From: Heliocybe sulcata
Taxonomy: Eukaryota; Basidiomycota; Agaricomycetes; Gloeophyllales; Gloeophyllaceae
Length of the DNA stretch: 64,000 nt
NCBI GenBank assembly: GCA_004369045.1
Contig: ML213516.1
Span: 497,517-561,516 of the forward strand
Direction of reading: 5' to 3'
The notes beneath the pieces are model-generated. The model was given only the letters and a program-made list of their open reading frames with translations. It did no database searches and was not told the origin of the DNA. Every line of letters starts with the position of its first letter. Position 1 is the first letter of the stretch. Position numbers and translations under genes: made by a program. Of this stretch, positions 57,386-64,000 are shown piece by piece.

Positions 57386-58840
57386 TCACGGCTTAATAGC
57401 AATCTTCAGCGCCCCGCGGCTGCTCATCTTGTCCAACGCCCCCTGATAGTCCTCGAGCTTGAAGATATCAGTGACCATACCCTTCGTCTTGATCTTCCCA
57501 CTGTCGAGGTACGCCACCGCGCGCGGGAAGCAGTACGTTTGCGAGAAAGAGCCAATGATCTACGAGACAAATTCAGCGATTCCCGTTTCTTCAGTAACGC
57601 AAAGAGGAGGTCCTCACCTTGATCTCATCCCCAAAGATCTTGCTCGGCGGCCAGTGCACCTGCGCCTTGTTCTCGTACACACCATAGATCATCAACGTCC
57701 CCCCACGGCGCACATAGTTGATCGACTCTTGCGCGAGCTTCTCCACGCCCGTCGCCTCCACGACAACGTCGAATCCGTACGGGTAGTCCTTCTTCAGCTG
57801 CTCCCACTGCGCCCCGGGGTTCTGCCTGTCGAGCTCGACGTACTCGTCCGCGCAATCAAGGTCCTTCGCAATCTCCGTCTTGATACCCTTGTTCGCCGCG
57901 AGGACGACCTTGGAGGCGCCGTTGAGCTTGAGCAGCTGCGCCAACATCAAACCCGTCGGGCCGGCACCGAGCATGAGCACCTCGATACCGACGGGCGGGT
58001 TCAGCTTATCCAGACCGTGGATCGCACACGCTGCAGGTTCCATAAGCGTCGCCTCCTCGTCGCTCATGTTGTGGATTTTGTAGCATTTCTTCTGGTGGCT
58101 GCCGAGCGGTCATGCACATGAACAGCACGGCAATGAACGCACATACTAGACAATGTATTCTGCGAAACCACCGTCCTGGGTAACACCGCGTGCGTTAAAG
58201 TTCTCGCAGAGAAGCTGCGAGCCGCGTCGGCAGTAGAAACATTTGTCGCACTGAATACCGATAGGGTTAGATATGGCAAGAGAAGACCAGCGATGAACGC
58301 ATCCGTACCGAGATACCGACATCGGCGACTACACGGTCACCGATCTGGAAATCTTTGACGTCCTTTCCCATTGCCACCACCTTCCCAACCGCCTCGTGGC
58401 CTGGGATAAGCTGGGAGACCGTCAGCCCGCGTCGAAGGAACCAAGGGAAAGGCGCGTACAGGGAACTTGGCGATGAACTCGCCATCGTGAATGTGAGCGT
58501 CGGTACCACAGACACCTGGAGAGAGCCGTTAGGATCCCGTGGGCGGTCTTGGGACAGCGATGGGCTGAACCGTTGACGCATACAACCATCGCCTCCGTTG
58601 GCTAAGGGTACATACCGCAGTAGGTCACTGGAACCCTTGGTTAACGTGCTGTCCACGCGGTACAAGTGCAGCTCTCACCTTTTAGCAACAAGTCGTCGTC
58701 GTTGCACTTGGGAATCGGAACGTCCCTAATCTCGAATTTCCTGGGCTATATGCGCATGCAAGTTAGGTTCCTTCTCCAAAGTCTACGCTATCTGCATGCA
58801 CCTCGTGGTAGTAGAGAGCCTTCATGTTTCCTTCGACCAT
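57386..58840 (-). CDS. zinc-dependent medium-chain alcohol/polyol dehydrogenase (copy 2)
   Basis: Start [13 protein letters not shown] at 58840 (internal ATG at 58825 also fits), stop at 57386 after ALKIAIKP. Zinc and cofactor motifs: [32 protein letters not shown], a [21 protein letters not shown] structural zinc loop, [16 protein letters not shown] and [22 protein letters not shown] binding and SKIFGDEIK follow. The protein is highly similar to copy 1 at 21198-22790 over most of its length and shares the [16 protein letters not shown] stretch. About 360 residues, several introns. A TATA box and a perfect CRE lie upstream, unlike copy 1. The substrate is probably a polyol or alcohol; inference from family. 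Confidence 0.9.
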
Positions 58841-58920
58841 TGTGAGTGGGTGTAGAGGGAGTGAGTGTGCGGTGGATGGTGTTGCGATGAGAGTTCGGTA
58901 ATGAAAAGAAACTGGACTGA

Positions 58921-58933
58921 TCTTTATCTTATA
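58921..58933 (-). promoter_or_regulatory. TATA box of alcohol dehydrogenase copy 2
   Basis: The minus strand reads TATAAGATAAAGA, 81-93 bp upstream of the start codon. Confidence 0.6.
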
Positions 58934-58941
58934 CCGACGCG

Positions 58942-58949
58942 TGACGTCA
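58942..58949. promoter_or_regulatory. CRE-type palindrome TGACGTCA upstream of alcohol dehydrogenase copy 2
   Basis: A perfect ATF/CREB octamer about 100 bp upstream of the ATG and 8 bp beyond the TATA box. The same CRE-then-TATA layout occurs at the 74-residue gene near 38.7 kb. Confidence 0.6.
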
Positions 58950-60372
58950 TGTGTGTAATTCTGCAGAACAGAATCGCAAGCCGGATGATCGGCAAGTGTT
59001 CCGGGCAGGACGCCGAGTCGGACATGTCCGTCGTCGAGCACCGCTATCTCTCCGTAACCAAACCTTTCCAATCTCACTACAGAAGAATATTTGCCGCGAG
59101 CGAATCCCGCAGAATTCACGCGGAAGAATATTATTGTGGTAAGCGAGGCCGCCGAGAAGCTCAATGAAGTCCGAGACTGGAGAAACCGATAGTAGAACGC
59201 AATCTCCCTGGCACCAGAGCAAGGTCGGACGTCCGCTATGCACCTTGTTTCGTGGCCGCTTTTCAATTCGAGGCTGCAGGTATACATTCGCGCCCAACGT
59301 CTGGACTCAGAGTCTCGGCAACTTGTCCAGAAACTTGATCATCTAACCATGTCTAATCAGCGAGCCCCGACGCCTAACCATTGACAATTCGTCAGAAGTT
59401 GAGAAGGTTAATGAAATCCTGTATCCTCAGCTCACGGTCAGCTGTTTAGCGTCTTCCTTATTCTCCTGCCCTCCTGCCCTCCACCGCTTCGCCCTCACGA
59501 GGCACTGGCCAAGAGACCCTTTACATGTAGTGAGGGTAGTATGTATGTGATTCGATCTCCTTGGAACTCTGCCATCGACTTAGCGCCACAGGTAGTGGCA
59601 CGCAAGGATAAATACTAGCCTTTGACGTGAATGCACCTTGACCAAGGGATGGATGGGAGTGACTCAAAAACGCGAAGAACACGTGATGTCACGTCTCGCG
59701 TATCCGCCACGGGTCTCTGACACCTGCCACATCTCGTCTGCGGACAGTCTCCTCTGTAGATGCCTTCAATGCCAGTGGGCCTTGTGAGCTACTAGTTGAT
59801 TGGATCCGTGGCTATGTATGTACCGACTGTTTGTACAACGAAGACTTGGGCAAGATGCACTTTGAGATGGGCGGTTATAGCAGGCTACATTGTGGAAGAA
59901 CGTCGCATCGATCCATGCCCATTCTACAGCTGCCAACTTTAGCGGTGGATGCGTCTCTAGACTTACAACGCATCGTCTGCAACTGCATGTCAAATTGAAG
60001 TTGCGAGGCGAGTGGGTTTGGTCAACTACGGTGGCAGATGGGGTATCCAATTGCGCAGATGCGAGAGGAGTCATTTCGTCGAGAACTAGAGCATAGAAGT
60101 AAGACGGACAGATCGCGCAACTCATGCATGAGACAAGTCTCAGAGGGATGGATTTCCAACGAGAACCTACCGGACTTTGACGTCAATATTATTCAAACAA
60201 AGGCTGATCAGTCTAGCACATCTTCAGTATCATGTAGCAGACCGGGGAACGCCTCGTTGCATTGCAGTCGGGGATAAGCCACGGATGTAGTGCATTGGAT
60301 GTTGGAGGGAGACTTGAGGAGGCCTGTGGTCGCCCTTATCAGTGATAAAAATCTCATTTTCCCAGGCTCGGG
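58950..60372. other. 1.4-kb intergenic region
   Basis: No convincing gene. It includes the far upstream region of the alcohol dehydrogenase, a short tandem CCTGCCCT repeat near 59466, and one more TGACGTCA near 60179. Confidence 0.35.
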
Positions 60373-60697
60373 ATGTGCAGGCCTGTCTCGCGACCCAGCC
60401 CTTGCCGATACAGAGCCAAACAACTGCCGATCGTCTTGATGTCGCATTATTTCAGCTCTGCTGAAGCTTCTCTTTATGCAGCGCAGCCTGCTGCGCACCC
60501 GATGGGTGGATTGGTCGGGATGAGCGTCGACACTGGCCAGACTCAGGCGACTGAGTGTAGCGAGCATATGGTCCCAGTTGTAGAGCCACCGGGTACCTGG
60601 CAGGTAACGGGCATTCCAGCCTTCCTTGACGACATATACTGAGAAAATTTGTCATTAGCTTCACCTCGAGGAGGAAGGCGTACTAATAACAAACCTC

Positions 60698-61723
60698 GTG
60701 CAACGCAGCGAGGACAACTCTACAGCCATAGAGCACCGAGCTGGCGTTCTGAACCCAGCTGAAGACCGGCTCCGGCATTGTACACGTTGTGATGGTGGTA
60801 GAAAGGCCACCTACAACTGTCCTAGACTGGGTGTTCTTCCGCCAAGACTAGCTCGCATAGCGAGAGAAAGGCAGCACTCCTTATGCCGTCCCCAGCAAAT
60901 CAGAGCTGCAGAAGAGGGTGCTCTGAGTCCCACCGGGCCCCAATACAATAATTCCCTCTTTGAACAACCCTTCCCTTGCCATTCCTATGAACGAGCTCCG
61001 CAGAACCACGCCTCGTGGGCGACGCCCGAGTCGGTCATGGTGCAGCATCCGGCGCCCCATGCAACCACTCATCACTACACCTTCGACTACTATCCCCATA
61101 ATGAGCGGGATCCAGCATTCCATTGCCCTTCCGGGCAACCGGCAACATCGCTGCCTCTGGATGCCATGCAATACCCGTATCCTCATGCAACGATCGACAT
61201 GCATGCAGCACGCGGCACCGTGGCTGAGAGAGTGCGAGAGGATCCATTGATAGGACAGGATTGGTTACAGGGACACAATCAGCAGCTTGTCCGCCCTTAT
61301 AAATTCCAACATGGGCCAATCCGAACCGACGAGGGTGGTGAACCAAGGCTCATTGCTAACTGTGCTCCGCGTGTCTTCAAGTTCAACCCCTTCGAGGACG
61401 AGGACGATCAGGCCCATGTTTACTTGGCCACTGGGGACGCGGTCCCAGAGCCTTTCTCGCCTGCATGTCTCTCGACCTCTACGACATCAGCCTTGCTGAT
61501 GCCTTCCTATGACGTGAAGTCGACCTCCGCCAATGCCACAGAGGGAGGACGAAGCAGCGCTGGCTCCATCGGATGGTCAGAGCAGGATGATTCGTGCAGC
61601 TTTCGTGCTGTGGGCGGCCCCACCGAACAGAACGTCAAGGAAGGTAACGGTAGCTCGCAGTCAGCTGCTGGTATCCTCAGACGCAGACAGGTGACTAAGG
61701 GGAGTAGGCGCCTCGGACGTTGA
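60698..61723 (+). CDS. hypothetical protein, 5' end unresolved
   Basis: An open frame of about 340 codons follows a plausible intron end (acceptor CGCAG at about 60708, with a GTACTAATAAC branch-like motif upstream near 60680). It has no ATG in the first third; the first in-frame ATG encodes MVQHPAPHATTHH near 61038. The body is hydrophilic with CTRCDGGRKATYNCP, a His/Tyr/Pro-rich part and an acidic FKFNPFEDEDDQAHVYL patch, ending in basic RRRQVTKGSRRLGR. A preceding exon may lie near 60439-60612 (MSHYFSSAEASLYAAQP), but the reading frames do not join at the obvious donor. I do not recognise a family. The frame length and composition make a real gene likely. Confidence 0.5.
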   Translation: MQRSEDNSTAIEHRAGVLNPAEDRLRHCTRCDGGRKATYNCPRLGVLPPRLARIARERQHSLCRPQQIRAAEEGALSPTGPQYNNSLFEQPFPCHSYERAPQNHASWATPESVMVQHPAPHATTHHYTFDYYPHNERDPAFHCPSGQPATSLPLDAMQYPYPHATIDMHAARGTVAERVREDPLIGQDWLQGHNQQLVRPYKFQHGPIRTDEGGEPRLIANCAPRVFKFNPFEDEDDQAHVYLATGDAVPEPFSPACLSTSTTSALLMPSYDVKSTSANATEGGRSSAGSIGWSEQDDSCSFRAVGGPTEQNVKEGNGSSQSAAGILRRRQVTKGSRRLGR

Positions 61724-63370
61724 TGAGACACTGACACTCGACAAAACCCGAAACGAAGACCTAGAAAGAACAAACAACCACACAATACCACCAAACCCTT
61801 GGTGGTACGCGGCTGCGAGGTCCGGAGAATTGAAGGGTATTGATTAGTTCGAGGGGAACAAAAGGATGAAAGATGTGCTGTGGTGAGGGGCCTTTGATAT
61901 GAGGATCGTAGCACGCAGCATTTGTATGGCCGGCGCTAACGAACTAGCATCGCTAAAGCGGTGAAGCGACAGCGACAGCGACAGCGGCGCCGACAGCGCT
62001 AGTGACAGCAACTTCCTAAACTCGAGGACGATGATGGTGAACAGTTTTTACGATGCACGGGGTCGCTTCGGAGAGGATAGTGGAACTGGAGCATATGACA
62101 CTAGCAGTTGTTGACTTGTTTTTAAAAGGGGGTTGACGGAAACTCTTGACGAAGTCGGAAGACGCGACGAGCACCTTAGTCGCTGAAGACTCTGATGCTA
62201 AGCTGAGATGTGAACGGGAGAATATAACCTGGATTGTACAAACAGAAAATCGTCCTTAAATACAAGTACGCTACAGACTACTACTGCGTTGCCCTATTGT
62301 CTTGTCGTCCGTCTGAGTCACTTCACCAATTGCCAAACCATACGCTGCATCCGGTCGTTGCTCGCCCTCTATCAAGCCCATCGTCCAATCCCAACCCGCT
62401 ACACCGCTCCTTCCACCACAGCACCGCGACGCTGCACATGCTATCTTGACTAGCCATACGAGCGCCGCCGCTAGCCCGCTGATCGAGACAATAGTAGATT
62501 TCGATAGCCCATCGTCGAGTCAGATCAATAAGGCGTCTAATTGTGAGTGAACGCTCTCGAGCGGCTCTGGTCCGAAACCCGGGTCTTGGCAAGCGGCTCT
62601 GGCACATCAGCAATGTCGGCCACATCGGGGATGTCGCTAGCGTGCACCGAGCATCTATTGTTTGACGGACCCGGCCGGTTCGGCGTAAGCGGATGTGAGT
62701 CGATAGGATCAGATAACAGGGACGATAGCGTGTGGGACCACGGCCGGAGCTTCAGTGAGGGATGTGGCGTTTGAGAGCGATGTGCCGACGCCTAGACCAG
62801 AGTCGAGAGCGGTGCGTCGAAGCCTAGGAGCGGGCTGTCGTTCCGACTGAATGTAGGTCGGCCGTGATGACGACAGCGGCCGAGTCGCTGGTGACGACGC
62901 TGAATAGGCAGCGGTTGCCGACGCTGACGCGGCCTTGCTGACGTCGACTGAAAGCGCTGTCGCCCAAGAATAGCCCAGTTGGTGTATAGAGTCCAGAGGT
63001 CGCCGTCGCCGAGAATAGCACAAAGTTCCCATGTAAGACACAGAAGCGTCACGAAACGCGTTTTCTGGGGTCAGAACAGATTGGGGCCTATCAACGTCGA
63101 GTGAGGTTTGCCACAGTGAACCATCCCACCACAGGCGACCTGACAGAGGTAGCGATCGAGAGGGAAGCTGACAAGTATCTAGATCTCCCACCTTATGCTG
63201 TAGCAGTATTGTGATACATAGGGATATATCCTACAGCTGTATTATAATACGCTTTCTGTGGCTGTGCAGGAAGAGCCCACAGTTATCACAATGCTGTCGT
63301 AGGCTAATGAAGATGGTCCTTGGTGGTCCTGCCGTGGACCAGCCAGACATAAGGGTATTACGGAAGCTCC
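61724..63370. other. poorly resolved region with unassigned minus-strand open frames
   Basis: On the minus strand, frames at 62709-63191 and 62323-62650 contain protein-like pieces (TLSSLLSDPIDSHPLTPNRP, SDIPDVADIADVPEPLAKTR, RRWAIEIYYCLDQR) that could belong to one spliced gene. I cannot assemble it or name a family. A short run of three GCGACA units lies at 61965-61986. Confidence 0.25.
61965..61986. repeat. short hexanucleotide repeat (GCGACA)
   Basis: Just over three tandem copies of GCGACA, followed by two diverged copies to about 62010. Confidence 0.6.
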
Positions 63371-63381
63371 AATATGGAGAA

Positions 63382-63640
63382 AACATATTCCCAAAATAGC
63401 CGGGAGACAGATGGGGTGGGTCTGGGTGGGAACATATGCCCCAAACTGGTAGAAAAGCCTGTGGGGCTGCTAGAAAATCAGGAAAAAAATCGGAAAAATT
63501 CAGAAAACAAAAAGTGACCTGTTCTGGGGGGAGGGGTGTCTAGTGTGGGAACATTTACCCAAAACAGGTAAAATAGGTTGTGGTACTGCCAAAAAATCGG
63601 GAAAAATCAGGGAAAATCCGCAAAAAATTGGTGGGGCCAT
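63382..63640. repeat. degenerate tandem repeat, about 119-bp period
   Basis: AACATATNCCCCAAA-like cores recur at 63382, 63431 and 63550. From 63431 and 63550 the similarity continues for about 95 bp: GGTANAAN, a TGTGG..CTGC block, then A-rich runs AAAATC.GG.AAAAATC.GG. The two long units are 119 bp apart. The region is strongly A-rich on one strand compared with flanking genes. This looks like subterminal or LTR-like repeat DNA of a mobile element that continues past the window. Confidence 0.6.
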
Positions 63641-64000
63641 GGTTGGCTTTGTGTACACCTGTTTACCATGGTCTAAAAATAGCAAAATGCAATAGGGAGG
63701 TCATCTTGACCCAAATCTCTGGCTGATCCTGAATTGGATGGCTGTTCCTTGCAATCAAGTGATTTGCGGTAGTTGCAGGGGTCCAGTCAGGTGTGCTGCA
63801 TATGTAGGACTGCTCAGGGGTTTTTGAGGGGTCCTATTTCCATTCATTCTAGGCAAAACCTGATTTCAACCGCCGGCTCCAAAAATGTATTTTGGCTTTT
63901 CCTGCTGCTGCAGGGGGGTGCCGGCCAGGATCTTTTGAGAGCATGATCTCCTCATAGGGCTCTCCATACTTACTTAAGACCTCAGCTGAATCCATCCACT
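63641..64000. other. right-edge repeat-like DNA, incomplete
   Basis: No open frame longer than about 40 codons and no known domain. The base pattern (runs of GGGG, AAAA, TTTT) continues the style of the tandem repeat to its left, which fits the edge of a transposon. The window ends here, so no boundary can be set. Confidence 0.3.

Noticed and set aside
63380-63640. CRISPR array
   Set aside because: Units are long, degenerate and have no spacers; the genome is a eukaryote.

Overview
The window reads as nuclear DNA of a mushroom-forming basidiomycete (Agaricomycetes). Genes are dense on both strands and are cut by many introns of about 50 nt with GT-AG ends. Several protein families are typical of that class: a reducing polyketide synthase of basidiomycete type, membrane proteins with DUF6533-like N-termini, and a DUF6593-like protein. 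The alpha-aminoadipate reductase Lys2 (fungal lysine synthesis) and a WOPR regulator confirm a fungus. I cannot name the species.

Layout. 0.3-8.6 kb: one large reducing polyketide synthase on the minus strand, KS-AT-DH-degenerate ER-KR-ACP-terminal thioester reductase. 8.6-12.0 kb: gene-poor DNA with two non-autonomous DNA transposons, a 127-bp element flanked by TAA and a 441-bp element flanked by a perfect 8-bp duplication. 12.1-13.5 kb: CTF8 and a small JTB-like membrane protein, convergent. 15.2-25.3 kb: two direct paralogous MYND-finger repeat proteins enclosing a 3-beta-HSD-like dehydrogenase, a Bin3-type RNA methyltransferase and a zinc alcohol dehydrogenase. 25.5-30.9 kb: an RBR ubiquitin ligase and DNAJC11. 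31-34 kb: gene-poor. 34.1-35.9 kb: WOPR transcription factor. 38.7-39.1 kb: a 74-residue protein behind two CRE sites. 39.3-49.2 kb: LYS2 between two divergent multipass membrane proteins. 49.7-55.0 kb: KHDC4-like splicing factor and a ubiquitin-specific protease, divergent. 55.7-58.8 kb: DUF6593-like protein, an intron-containing tRNA-Glu(CUC) and a second zinc alcohol dehydrogenase. 59-64 kb: poorly resolved coding sequence and, at the right edge, a degenerate 119-bp tandem repeat.

How it fits together. Most genes are housekeeping (sister-chromatid cohesion, snRNA capping, ubiquitin, mitochondrial chaperone, lysine, splicing). The polyketide synthase is the specialised-metabolism gene. It appears intact at every exon junction checked and should release its product reductively as an aldehyde or alcohol. 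No tight cluster of tailoring enzymes lies to its right, and its left neighbour is outside the window. All exon structures were inferred by eye from reading frames, splice signals and protein family patterns. No search or transcript data were available.
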